Shown here piece after piece: positions 32,046 to 42,665 of a DNA stretch of 64,000 bases (position 1 is its first letter; every line of letters starts with the position of its first letter). The DNA comes from Monomorium pharaonis. Its lineage: Eukaryota > Arthropoda > Insecta > Hymenoptera > Formicidae. Both the position numbers and the translations under genes were made by a program. Where the stretch lies: assembly GCF_013373865.1 (NCBI RefSeq), contig NC_050475.1, positions 10,064,021-10,128,020 on the forward strand, given 5' to 3'. Below the pieces are notes generated by a model. The model was not told the DNA's origin. It did not search any database and saw only the letters and a program-made list of their open reading frames with translations.

Positions 32046-33734
32046 ACAATTCGTGCGGGGTCCTGTTATCTTCACGATGTGATTATCACACCCTGCATGC
32101 ACGAACGCATCATGCTCGCTTCATAAAGTGATTTTGGCATACGTGCGCACATAGAAGGTCGCATTAAGCCATCACATGTGATTACACGTATGACGGTACA
32201 GTCACTACGCACACGTGATGGCATAGTAAACACACACAATATTAAACATTACCTAAGATTACAAATTTTATAAAAGAAGAAAATATATTAATTTCTTTGA
32301 AGAAACAAAAAAATTTTAGATATTAGGTATATATATTATAATATCCGCGCGCGAGTTATTATATTATAATATTTAATAACAAAATACCCGCATAGCGATT
32401 AAAATAACATTTTTATTGTAATTGTTATTTTATTATATCATTATTATTTTTATTATTTTATTTAATTATTATGCAAATTGTGTAGGTCTATATATAATGA
32501 GATCGTGAAATGTGTTAATTCATCCAAGCTCGATCACCAATCGAACTTAATTTCTTTCAGCTAGTGATCCGGCCGCTCAAGCGTGATCCATGCGCGCATG
32601 AAGTAATTAAAAATACAATAGCTATAATAACATTGTATAAATCATATTTTTAACAATAACATTTTGTTAAATAGCATAGAAAATACGAATATCTTTTTAT
32701 AGTGTTGAAACTGGCACTATTTCTAGAAACATCTTTAATTGTAGAAGATATGTTTCGTATTTTATATGTGTAAATTTATAAAATTTTAAGTGTCCTTAAT
32801 ATAAGGATTATTTTCTTTATGAAGTTTTAAATAAAAATAATGATAATATGCATTATGTATAGTTTTAAAGACTTGGAAAAAATCGTTTTTTTTCCATTTT
32901 TCCCGCGGATTTTTTCAGTTTTTTTCACAAGGGTAGAAAAATTCGTCGAAAAATTGGCATATGTTTTCGTAAAATTTACATTTACTTTTGTATTTTTAAA
33001 TAACTAAAGTTTAAAATTGGTCTGTCGTATATTTTCCGTTTTTAAAATACTTTTTAGTATTAATTACAAGGGAAACATCAAATCACAGTAAATAAAAACA
33101 GAATTAATATATTTTTAAATAATTCATATTTTTTTAATAAAATATATTTTATTTTTAAGTTGAATTGTAACTTATAATGTAAACAAAAAGCGTATTATAC
33201 GTATATTAGAAAATTTCAACATTTTTTACTTAAAATAAGAATTTATTCTTGTTTCAAGAATATTATAAAGTTTGATTAAAGAAGAATTACGTAGGACTCT
33301 GGATAGTAATATTTGATTGAATCGAATATTCTTGTTTGAAGTATTACACTTACTAAAATTCGGAATATATTTTAAGTAAATGTGAAACTTGTAACAAGTT
33401 TACCATAGATTTGCAAATGTAGAAAGAAGCCAATTATTTAGAATAAGTAATATTTACTTGGAAGTAATAATTATTTTTCTGTGTATAGACTAAGACGTAC
33501 AGATGATCCTTGGGCATCCATATAAACATATTACCCATATTGCAGCCTATGACCACGTCATCGGCAGCTGATATTTTGTTGTAATTGTATCAGACAAGAT
33601 TTTATGCTTTTTACCTATTTCAATATATTGCAAAAGAATAAACTGTTTACTTTATTCTATCATTTTTAAAAACTATGTTATATTTAGTACCTTATTTAAA
33701 TAGACATTCTGTCGGCCATACTGTTAATTCCAAG
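32046..33734. other. AT-rich region, nothing recognised
   Basis: A somewhat GC-richer stretch at 32060-32230 has CACGTGATG/CATCACATGTG inverted motifs that may be an old MITE. The rest is AT-rich with no readable frame, TIR pair or tandem array. Confidence 0.45.
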
Positions 33735-34057
33735 CTTTGAGGTTAATTATATTATATAATATTCAGGAGAAAGAATTATTTACACAAAGAAAGAGAGAAA
33801 GGAAGAGAGAAATAAAATACACACGCATGCATATATATGTACATACATGTTCATATGCATATATGCACATACGCATATGTATAGGCATACTACACAATGT
33901 TATTCTCCTCCCTCCTCTCCTTCTCTCTCTTTCTCTCAATTTAACAATAACACTTTTCAGCACAATAATTATAATTTACTTATATGTGTAAATAACTTAT
34001 GTACTTTATGTCACTTTTCTTACTATTTCTTCTTATTATTTTTTAACTACTTCTAAT

Positions 34058-34097
<40 letters not shown>

Positions 34098-34200
34098 ATT
34101 CCTTACCCGTTCACTCATTTTTCTTTTTCTACTCTCTACTTTAGGTTCAAATAAAGTGTATTTTTCTTCTCTTTCTTTTAATATTATAACTAAAAATAAA
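33735..34200. other. Low-complexity region
   Basis: Contains repeated CATATGCATAT-type motifs (33815-33885), TCTC-rich stretches and a (TC)n run at about 34060-34098. Open frames on both strands here are low-complexity artefacts. Confidence 0.6.
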
Positions 34201-34747
34201 CCATAACACAAAGTATTAACTTATCTCAGAATACTTATTTCTATAAAAAAAATGAAAATGTTGTGTAATATACTGATTGTATAACGTATAGCGTTATACT
34301 AATCTTCAAATTAGCTACAGTTATATTTTCCTTCACGATGTAATCTACGATGTAATAAGCATATTTTGAAAATGAATTAAAATATAATTAGAGAAGAAAA
34401 CAAAACCAATATAACTTTGTTTTGTCATTTTAATTCAACCTCAGTCTCGATTTTTTAATTTGATATAATATGGACTTCAAAATTGTCTTAAGAATCTTTA
34501 TATATATTATAAAAAGAAATGAGATACCTGTCACTACAAAATGAGTGAATCACAATAAAATTACCTTTTTTAAAAAAGAAGTATAAAAAAGCGCCAAGTA
34601 TACGCACGCTAAAACCTATTCTTGTAAATAATTTTAATTTGGCATTACAAATGTATGAAATTTTAATAAAATTATCTTTTCCCCAAAAAGAACAAAAAAT
34701 ATTTTTTCTTTACAAAAGTAATGATATGAAGAAAATGCGCCAACTAC
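34201..34747. other. AT-rich spacer, nothing recognised
   Basis: No gene or defined repeat. Ends with the TAC target copy of the following MITE. Confidence 0.45.
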
Positions 34748-35010
34748 ACTGAGAAAAAAATTTCTTTAAATACATTTAAGAAACTCGGTTTTCTTATTAA
34801 AGAAATGATTTATTTCAGTTTAATAATGATACTATTGATGTCATTAAATCATTACTTAGAGGAACAAAATCAAAAATGTACGAAATGATTTACTTAAAAG
34901 AATAAAATATTTATTTGCTAGCATACATTGTTTTGTTGCTGTAAAAAAATATTTGTTTGTAATAAGAAACCAAGTTTCTTAAATGTATTTAAAGATATTT
35001 TTTTCTCAGT
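34748..35010. mobile_element. MITE with ACTGAGAAAAAAAT termini, TSD TAC
   Basis: ACTGAGAAAAAAA plus TCTTTAAATACATTTAAG at the left is inverted at the right, with one mismatch over about 40 bp. TAC flanks both ends (34745-34747, 35011-35013). 263 bp, non-coding. Confidence 0.8.
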
Positions 35011-35480
35011 TACGAAAATAGATGTTCATACGAATTAGAACATCTATTATACTTTTACAAATACTTATTTATACAAATATTACAAATAAATATTTTAATA
35101 CAAATAAATATTTTACTACAAAAACTTGGCGCCGCTAAACCGAATAATTTACTAGCTCTCTTTCATTTTCTTTTGTGCGCGCGCGTGTGTGTGTGTGTGT
35201 GTGTGTGTTTAGTATATAACTTCGTTTATGAGGAAGCAATTTTGGCGATAGTTCCGAAAACGTTCAATCTCCAATTTAGTTCAAATTTTGGAAATAATTT
35301 TTTTTAGCGAAAAAAATATATGCGAGAAGGATTTTTGGCGACTCGAAAATTATTTTTAATGTCGGTAAGTAGGAAATCTATAATTTTTAAATCTTTATTA
35401 TTGATGTAGAAAGAATTAAACTATTTTCAACCGTGGACGTCGTTCTATTCTTTAAGCGGGAGAAGGAGAGAATATGGATG
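35011..35480. other. AT-rich left flank of the LINE
   Basis: Apart from the microsatellite at 35176 nothing is recognised. The LINE 5' boundary is somewhere between about 35460 and 35770. Confidence 0.4.
35176..35210. repeat. (CG)n(TG)n compound microsatellite
   Basis: GCGCGCGCG followed by about 12 TG units. Confidence 0.9.
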
Positions 35481-35665
35481 GACCTTGTTGCGCATACGAT
35501 CGCACGCCTCTAACAATATTATATAACGGTAGAACGGTAGAACGTTCGGGATTTGGACCCGGCCTGCATAGACGCATTCGTTCACGTGCAAGACGCAGTC
35601 TGAGTCATCAAACTCAGGTAACGTCTCCAAAAGTACGAGAAGATTCCGGAAAAACAACACAAATG

Positions 35666-35700
35666 TATATAAAGGCCGGTCCCCCGGTCCTTACTCTCAG
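35666..35700 (+). promoter_or_regulatory. TATA-like motif in the LINE 5' region
   Basis: TATATAAAGGCC at 35666, with TCAGAG about 30 bp downstream at 35698, fits an insect core promoter (TATA plus initiator). Jockey elements usually use internal TATA-less promoters, so this may be coincidental or belong to an upstream fusion. Confidence 0.3.
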
Positions 35701-36232
35701 AGAAAACAGAAGAGATTGGAGTTTGGAGCTTGACAGAGTGGTCACGCTCCAGAGTTCTAATTAGATAGTGCATTTTGTTCGATTTTTTGTGCCTTGTGTT
35801 TTTTGTGTGCTTGTCATTTCGACTTGTGAGATACATTGAGTGTTCTATCTGGCAATCATCTCATCTCGCGAGGAGATACATCCTCGCCGGCAAAGGTGGA
35901 TCTCCCCACATCATCACTTCAGGACGTCCCTCCACTTCGGAGGGCAAGAATCGGAAAAGATCTGCAGAGGATGACGCAGCCTCCACTACATCATCCAACT
36001 TTGATAAAATCCCAAGAGCGGAAGACAACGAATTAGGTAAATTTGTCTCAAATAATCGTTTTGCATGCCTAGAGAACATATTGGATGTGTCACTTGATGA
36101 AATTTCTGTGGAGAATAGCAATGATAATGAAAATATTATCAATAAAAATAAAAATAAAAACAATGACGATGTCTCTTCTCGGACTAAATTCAGTAATACA
36201 CAAAGACAGAAACAAACACATACTGTTACACG

Positions 36233-36614
36233 TGTAGGGAATCTTTCTTCTTAAATCTTAATCTTAAGGCGGTAAGGTCAGGACGAATAACGTAACGAAA
36301 CTCAAACGTAAGGAACAACAATGTATATTTCCGTAACAATGGGTATTGCACGAGACGAGGCTACGGAGAATCCTCCGGTCAAGCCGCGGACGCGGCTTAT
36401 ATACTATCTTTGGTCACTAGGACCGGCCAATTAGCATTCGCTTGACCGGGCCCTTGCTCGGTACTCGTTGAGCGGAGGGGGAGGGGGGCGAGGCGTCACC
36501 CGCGTTTTCCCGATCCTTCTTTCTTTCAACGGTCGAACATGTCTCGACGCGTCGCCGCACGTCGAACGCCTTTCTACGCTTCTATATGCTTCTATCGAGA
36601 TCTTCACCGCTACA
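36233..36614 (-). repeat. Gypsy 3' LTR
   Basis: 382 bp with TG/CA ends in short inverted form. In the sense orientation it starts TGTAGCGGTGAAG. It contains TATATA (36398-36403 region, within CTTATATACTATC) as a possible core promoter. No difference from the other LTR was seen by eye. Confidence 0.97.
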
Positions 36615-36804
36615 GTTCGGCCAGCCTGACCGTTGATCGTCCCGATTAACAAATAAGCTTAGAGAAAGTAAATATGACAAGGAAAAATACAAAATTACGA
36701 AGCGTAAACGATACAAACATTATGTTACTGGAGTATCCCTTAACCTAACTTAATTTAATTTTAACATTACCTTAAACCTAACTTAATTTTACGCTAACAT
36801 TTCC
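36615..36804 (-). other. Gypsy 3' untranslated region
   Basis: 190 bp between the gag-pol stop and the 3' LTR. No clear purine-rich polypurine tract stands directly next to the LTR, which is unusual for an element that looks active. Confidence 0.6.
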
Positions 36805-39800
36805 TTAAGCTATCCCGCTTGCCGGTTTCCATAATCGCATGTTCGACGCTTCCCAAGTCCCGTGATACGGCGTTTGTGATAATTGAAACCCCTCAACGTC
36901 CGTGATCACGTAGCGATCGTTTCTTAAAACGCGGCTCACTTGGTAAGGTCCTTTAAAACGCGGTATCATTTTCGGCGAAACTCCTGCCGTGCTATCAAAA
37001 TTTCGGATCATGACTTTGTCTCCTACTTTATACTTTTCCGCAGCTTTATGCTTCCGATCATAATCGCGCTTGTTAGCGTTCTGGTTCTTCTCAATTCGCT
37101 CGCTAGCTCGTTTTCGCAAATTCGTTAGATCGCAAGGCGGTTTCGTTTGTCCGGTGGCTTCGAATGCGTCTCGCAAACCATCGATCGCGTTTCCTCGCTG
37201 ATGCAAACCAAAAAGTAACTTACTCGGACATTCATTTGTGGCCTTCGATACGGTATTGTTGCATGCAAATTCTACATCTTTAATAACGTTATACCAATGA
37301 GTGCTCCTTTCGTCGGCCAATTTCGCTATCATTGGCAATATTGTACGATTGTATCTTTCTACTTGACCATTCGCCTGGGGCGAGGCGGTGGCAATTTTCA
37401 CATGTTCAATATTTCGATCTTTCAGAAATTCCTCGAACTCTCGAGACGTAAAACAACTACCTCGGTCGGAAATAATTCGCAACGGTCGACTGTAATGCTC
37501 GAAATAGGACCTGAGGCATTTTATGACTTCCGATGCGTTCGTTGTCCTCGTAGCATACAGCTTTAAATATTTCGTAAAGGCATCGACAACGAGAAATATA
37601 TAATGAAACTTGGAGAATTTTGATCGGGAACTAGGGGCTAAATGATCGATATGCAACGTAGCAAACGGTACGTCGCCCTTTGGTATGCTATGCAACGCTC
37701 CTTCCGGTTTCCCTGATTTCGGCGTAAACGCGATACACTTAAGACATCTCTTAATGTATTTCTCGATTTTCGATCTCATTTCCGGAAACCAATAATAGTC
37801 TTGAATATTTCGAAAAGTTTTTTCGGCACCGACGTGACTCATTTCGTCATGGTACTTGTGAATGATATTCGACTCTAGTGCCGTGGGAACATAAAATAAA
37901 ACTTTATCTCGATGTTTTCTGTAAACCAGCCCGCTTCTCATTTCAAACAATTTGCTTTCCGACTGCTCTAAACTCGACCGGATTTCGGCGATCACCGGAT
38001 CATCGTTCTGACATAATGCGAGGTTTCTATCGAAAGAATTATCTTCGAGTACTAATACTTGCCGGCTCAACGCGTCGACATGTAACATGCGTGATCCCGA
38101 TCGGTGCTCTAAAGTGTAATCGAAATCTTGCATTTCGAGTACCCATCGCGCAACACGCGGATTCGTATCTTTTTTGTTCAACGTTAGGCTCAACGCTTGG
38201 CAGTCCGTAATTATCTTAAACTTAAGCCCGAGCAAATATATTCGGAATCGGCGGAGAGCGTAAATTATGGCCAAGGTCTCTAATTCAAAACTATGGTATC
38301 TCGATTCGACGTCGGTCGTTCGTTTAGAAAAATAAAATATCGGGTGCAACTTCCGGTCAGTTTTCCTCTGCATTAAGATCGCGCCGAAACCTATCGCGCT
38401 CGCGTCGCAATGTAGCTCGGTTTCGTCCCGTGGGGAATATATGCTTAAGATGGGTGCGTCGATTAAACGATTTTTTAACGCTTTGAAGGATTGCTTCTCT
38501 GTCTCCTCAAATCGGAACTCCGCATTCTTTTTAACAAGGTCATATAAAGGCTTGGCTATGACTGAAAAACCTTCCACGAACTTTCTAAAATACGAGCAGA
38601 GCCCTAAAAAACTTTGTACATCCCGGACGTTTCGCGGAATCGGGAAACTCTTTACCGCTTCGAGCCCTTGCTCCGTCGGTCGAATGCCGTCGCCAGTTAC
38701 CGTATATCCTAAGTAATTAAGCTTCGTCTGTAGAAACTGACATTTATCGAGACGTAACTCTAACAAATTTTCAACGAGTAGCTTAAAAACTTCGCCTAAT
38801 ACTTGGAGGTGATGCTCGATCGTCTCGGTGGCAATCAAAAAATCATCTAAATAAACTAATACCTCTCCGGCGTTAATCTGTTCCCTGAATATTTGCGTGA
38901 CATAACGTTGAAACTTGAGAGGGGCGCCTTTTAACCCGAAGGGCATTTTTAAGTATTCATACTGCCCGAACGGCGTGACGAATGACGTATACTTTATTGA
39001 CTCCTCATGCATTCTCACGTGAAAGAATCCGTCTCTAAGGTCTAATATCGTGAAATAATTTTTCCCCTCTAACAAATCCAGCTGATCTTCGATCAGTGGG
39101 AGCGGAAAATTATCGCGCTTTGTCATCTTATTGAGCGTCCTAAAATCCACGCACATTCTCGTCTCTCCGTTTTTCTTCTTCGTCAAGACGATCGGTGAGG
39201 CGTATTCGGACGTGCTCTCCCTAATAATGCCTCTCGTAATCAATCCGTCCAAAATTTCGCGTAACTTAATCTTCTCGACGTGTGAAAGCCTGCGCGGCGC
39301 GTAAGAAAAGGGTTTGTCGTCCGTAAGCGTAAGTTGCATAACGTTCTCTACCGCGGGTCTCGAAGGTCTTTGCACACTAACATAATTAGTTTCAAATAAA
39401 TCGCGCACTCGAGTCTTCACCTCAAGCGAAAGGTCATTACTGATTTGCATATTCTGCGAAGAAGTATGCGCGCCTTCCTTAACTATTTCTATATTCATAA
39501 TATCATAAACTTCCTTGTTGCCGCATAACGATAATTTCGCCGATCTCATAAAGTCGCGTCCTAAAATAATCGGGCCTCGCATGGTATTGTTCGGTACGAC
39601 TCTTAACATAATATTATACCGTTCGTTCTCGAAAACAACCGTCGCATTTACACCGCCGATTACATGCAACCCGCTACCATTAATTCCGTAAAACTGTTCG
39701 GGCTCTAAATTATTCGCTACAAATTCTTGAGGAACGTAACGCTCTTTAACAAAGCAAATCGGGCTCCCGGAATCAATTAACGCGTCAAGACTTAAATTTA

Positions 39801-40932
39801 ATTCGTTCCCGTCGTTACTTATCTGCAGTAAAATCGCTCGCCGAAAGTCGTCGTCGTCTCGTTGTTCACGTGCTAGACAGTGGACGCCTTCTCCTGGAGA
39901 TCCGCACTGGTCCGCTCGATGGCCAAACTTGCCGCATTTATAGCAGGATCCTTTTTCCCTCTTTGGCTTGGTGCACTCCGCTGCGAGATGTCCTGCCTCG
40001 TTGCAATTGTAGCACTTCCGGGGATCCGCTTCCCTAGGCTTGCGCTGCTCCTTGCCGCGCGGTTTTGTTTTCTCTGCCGGCGATCGGTGACGGGTTCTTC
40101 CGGGTAACGGGACATTTGCAAACGCGGACAGCATTTCGTCGATTGTTTGGTAGCGCTGTACCCGTGCCTGCGTACGTAATTCCGGACTGGGAATGCCCTC
40201 GATGACGTAACTAATTGTCTCTGCCTCCGAAACAGGTACTCGATTTGCCAGAGTGACCTTATCGTGTAGGTAGTCTGCAAACGTTTCGCCCGCGCTCCAT
40301 TTCCTTTCCTCGAGCTTGCATCGTAAAATCAGCGTGTCTTGCCGTTGCCCGTACATCTTCCTTAATTCTCGTAATAGTTCGTCGCAGGTCAACTCAACAC
40401 AGTCGACTCTCGAATGGTACCATTTCTGCGCCTTGCCTGTCAATCTGCTGCACACTAGCGCTTTTGCTTGATGGTCATTCACACTGTAGGAAGAGAGCAG
40501 TTTCTTTATTTGTTTCTCCCATCGGTCGAAGTCTATGCTGTGGCCATCGAACTCTCCAACCAAATCCTTAAGTTCTTGCCATTTTCTTACTCTAGTTCGA
40601 TCGGACGTACTCTCTTCTGATCGCGGCGTCATCCTCAACAGCTCGAGCTCCCTTCTTAATAACTCGGCTTCTCGGACGGCTAGCTCTCTCTCTCTTCGCA
40701 GAAACTCGATTTCCCGAGTAGGCGAGACGATGCGCTCGGCGTTCGCTCTTTGCCGAGGTTCGTTCTGCTGTGCCTCGTGTACTTCATCGGCTGCGTTTTC
40801 TTGTATGCGTAGCTCTTCCGGGGAAACTCCTGCCTCCAGTAATCTTCTCGTCAATTCGGTCTTCGTGCCAGTGGTTACTAAATTTCGACTCTTCAGCTTC
40901 TCCTTAAGGTCCGCGACCGTAAGCGCACTCAT
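36805..40932 (-). CDS. Gypsy gag-pol polyprotein
   Basis: Single frame from the ATG at 40932 to the stop at 36805, about 1375 aa; an upstream non-ATG extension to 40998 is open but unlikely to be the start. Domains in order: SAP-like DNA-binding motif (TVADLKEKLKSRNLVTTGTK, residues about 5-45); coiled, Arg/Glu-rich helix; gag; two CCHC knuckles CYNCNEAGHLAAEC and CYKCGKFGHRADQC (about 305-342); aspartic protease ALIDSGSPICF (about 378-388); reverse transcriptase with VYLDDFLIA (about 690); RNase H with LHCDASAIGFGAIL (about 838); integrase zinc finger HDEMSHVG...CLKC (about 1023-1064) and catalytic Asp (LHIDHLAP), Asp (IISDRGS) and Glu (QVERYNRT). Gag and pol share one frame, as in some insect Gypsy lineages. 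No stop or frameshift. All catalytic residues are present. Confidence 0.96.
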   Translation of the reverse strand: MSALTVADLKEKLKSRNLVTTGTKTELTRRLLEAGVSPEELRIQENAADEVHEAQQNEPRQRANAERIVSPTREIEFLRRERELAVREAELLRRELELLRMTPRSEESTSDRTRVRKWQELKDLVGEFDGHSIDFDRWEKQIKKLLSSYSVNDHQAKALVCSRLTGKAQKWYHSRVDCVELTCDELLRELRKMYGQRQDTLILRCKLEERKWSAGETFADYLHDKVTLANRVPVSEAETISYVIEGIPSPELRTQARVQRYQTIDEMLSAFANVPLPGRTRHRSPAEKTKPRGKEQRKPREADPRKCYNCNEAGHLAAECTKPKREKGSCYKCGKFGHRADQCGSPGEGVHCLAREQRDDDDFRRAILLQISNDGNELNLSLDALIDSGSPICFVKERYVPQEFVANNLEPEQFYGINGSGLHVIGGVNATVVFENERYNIMLRVVPNNTMRGPIILGRDFMRSAKLSLCGNKEVYDIMNIEIVKEGAHTSSQNMQISNDLSLEVKTRVRDLFETNYVSVQRPSRPAVENVMQLTLTDDKPFSYAPRRLSHVEKIKLREILDGLITRGIIRESTSEYASPIVLTKKKNGETRMCVDFRTLNKMTKRDNFPLPLIEDQLDLLEGKNYFTILDLRDGFFHVRMHEESIKYTSFVTPFGQYEYLKMPFGLKGAPLKFQRYVTQIFREQINAGEVLVYLDDFLIATETIEHHLQVLGEVFKLLVENLLELRLDKCQFLQTKLNYLGYTVTGDGIRPTEQGLEAVKSFPIPRNVRDVQSFLGLCSYFRKFVEGFSVIAKPLYDLVKKNAEFRFEETEKQSFKALKNRLIDAPILSIYSPRDETELHCDASAIGFGAILMQRKTDRKLHPIFYFSKRTTDVESRYHSFELETLAIIYALRRFRIYLLGLKFKIITDCQALSLTLNKKDTNPRVARWVLEMQDFDYTLEHRSGSRMLHVDALSRQVLVLEDNSFDRNLALCQNDDPVIAEIRSSLEQSESKLFEMRSGLVYRKHRDKVLFYVPTALESNIIHKYHDEMSHVGAEKTFRNIQDYYWFPEMRSKIEKYIKRCLKCIAFTPKSGKPEGALHSIPKGDVPFATLHIDHLAPSSRSKFSKFHYIFLVVDAFTKYLKLYATRTTNASEVIKCLRSYFEHYSRPLRIISDRGSCFTSREFEEFLKDRNIEHVKIATASPQANGQVERYNRTILPMIAKLADERSTHWYNVIKDVEFACNNTVSKATNECPSKLLFGLHQRGNAIDGLRDAFEATGQTKPPCDLTNLRKRASERIEKNQNANKRDYDRKHKAAEKYKVGDKVMIRNFDSTAGVSPKMIPRFKGPYQVSRVLRNDRYVITDVEGFQLSQTPYHGTWEASNMRLWKPASGIA

Positions 40933-41104
40933 CGTAAAAACGTAAGACTTTGATTCGTAAAATAACGCGGCCTTCTTAAACGTAAGTTCTCGCACCAATT
41001 AGCTGATCGAGACGAAGGGTGCCAAAATCACACGCGTACACGCACTCACTCGTTGCGGGGACTTATACGCGGCACGCCGTTACGAGTCGGTCTAAAGCAC
41101 TGAC

Positions 41105-41123
41105 TCGAATCCCACTTCTGATA
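41105..41123 (-). promoter_or_regulatory. Gypsy primer-binding site
   Basis: On the minus strand, one base after the 5' LTR, the sequence TATCAGAAGTGGGATTCGA is complementary to the 3' end of a tRNA acceptor/T-arm (TCGAATCCCACTTCTGATA) lacking the terminal CCA. A leucine tRNA is my best guess. The offset from the CCA end occurs in some insect Gypsy elements. Confidence 0.65.
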
Positions 41124-41124
41124 T

Positions 41125-41506
41125 TGTAGGGAATCTTTCTTCTTAAATCTTAATCTTAAGGCGGTAAGGTCAGGACGAATAACGTAACGAAACTCAAACG
41201 TAAGGAACAACAATGTATATTTCCGTAACAATGGGTATTGCACGAGACGAGGCTACGGAGAATCCTCCGGTCAAGCCGCGGACGCGGCTTATATACTATC
41301 TTTGGTCACTAGGACCGGCCAATTAGCATTCGCTTGACCGGGCCCTTGCTCGGTACTCGTTGAGCGGAGGGGGAGGGGGGCGAGGCGTCACCCGCGTTTT
41401 CCCGATCCTTCTTTCTTTCAACGGTCGAACATGTCTCGACGCGTCGCCGCACGTCGAACGCCTTTCTACGCTTCTATATGCTTCTATCGAGATCTTCACC
41501 GCTACA
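41125..41506 (-). repeat. Gypsy 5' LTR
   Basis: 382 bp, identical by eye to 36233-36614. In the sense orientation it precedes the primer-binding site and gag-pol, so it should drive transcription leftwards. Confidence 0.97.
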
Positions 41507-41819
41507 CACGTCGTGAGAAAAAACCTCCACCTATCTATTTAATTGCAAAAATTAGCGACTATTCTGCTTTTGTTAAATCACTCAAAAATAGTATCGGAGA
41601 TAATTTTTAGGCAAACAAATAAAAATTCAATTTACACATCTTAAAGATTTTTTAGATTTTAAAAAGTTTGCAATAGCCAAGGATTATGAATTCCATACAT
41701 ACTCGTTGGCAGAAGATAAAACATTTACAGTCATATTGAAAGGATTACCCAAATTGACATGTAACGAAATACAGGAGGAACTCAAATCATTGGGCATTGA
41801 TTGCGACAGCGCCGATTAT

Positions 41820-42665
41820 GAGAGTGTCGGCGCGAGTGCCGGAACCGCCCAGCGCTGAGTGCGGAGTGCGTGTAGAGTGAATGCGCGGATTCACGAAAGG
41901 ACAAGATTAGATTATATGAATAGAAAAAGAATCACATTCATGTCACAATTTCACGGAACCTTTATTCAGTAAATTGCTCACTTTCACAAAACCAATGCAA
42001 TACGCACGCGCGGAACTGAGAGAGAGAAAACCTGATAGGGCTCTACGCGGAGGCGACGAGACTTGACCGATCGGAAATCTTCTCCATGCACATGGATCGT
42101 CTGCCGAGGATAAAGCGCCGGAAATCTTGCTAAGCGGAAAGATGCCCGCTTTCGCGACGGAAATCTTGAACTCACGATCGACGGAGATTTTGCCGCGCGG
42201 CAGAGGTGCAATCGCGAGCGCGAATTCGTCAGCCGGTTAGTGGAAGAGGCGTATTGCAGGTATCACGACCCTCTTCTCAGCCCACGATAAAGCGCAAAAT
42301 GTAACAAATGCGAGAGATTGGCATTGACGCGAACGTCGATGAGTTTGATGCGCAGAACACAATCAGTCGCGATCTCGGTAGAAAGAAAGAGAAGCGCGGG
42401 ATCGTTACTGCACGTAAATTGAAAACTGCGAAATGCGAAGACTTAGCTTGGCGGGCGGTAGCAGGCGCAAAACTGCCCGTGGAGGGTTGCTCCGGAAAGT
42501 CGAGCACCTCCGTGGTCCGATTGAACGCTTCCAGAGCGTGATGATCATTCGTCACGCAACTGATCTGCGGAGGATCACGCAGTCCTCCACCGGGAGGATC
42601 ACGCGGTCCTCCACCAAGAAGCGTGAAGCTAAGAACCTGCGGTTCGAGACGGCCAGCGTGATATT
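41820..42665. mobile_element. GC-rich insertion in LINE ORF1, unclassified
   Basis: About 0.85 kb of CpG-rich sequence unlike the AT-rich LINE around it. ORF1 reading stops being recognisable at about 41817 and resumes by about 42745. It has internal repeats: GGAAATCTTG three times (42070-42170) and GAGGATCACGC-GTCCTCCACC three times (42570-42620). No protein is recognised; frames at 42308-42541 and 42433-42675 are not family-like. It could be a solo LTR or a non-autonomous element. Ends and target duplication are not certain. Confidence 0.5.

Larger units (their letters stand above)
36233..41506 (-). mobile_element. Gypsy LTR retrotransposon, complete and apparently young
   Basis: 5274 bp. 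The two 382-bp LTRs (TGTAG...CTACA in plus orientation) read identical throughout, and CACG flanks both ends (36229-36232 and 41507-41510) as a 4-bp target duplication. One long gag-pol frame lies on the minus strand, so the 5' LTR is the right-hand copy. The primer-binding site lies just inside it. No env frame is present. The element interrupts the ORF1 of the surrounding LINE and is younger than it. Identical LTRs plus an intact frame indicate very recent insertion. Confidence 0.97.

Noticed and set aside
35445..35836. Independent small gene upstream of the LINE
   Set aside because: Frames on both strands lack motifs; the region is better explained as LINE 5' untranslated sequence.
36940..40945. 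Plus-strand frames inside the Gypsy element
   Set aside because: Shadows of the intact minus-strand gag-pol frame; none has family likeness.
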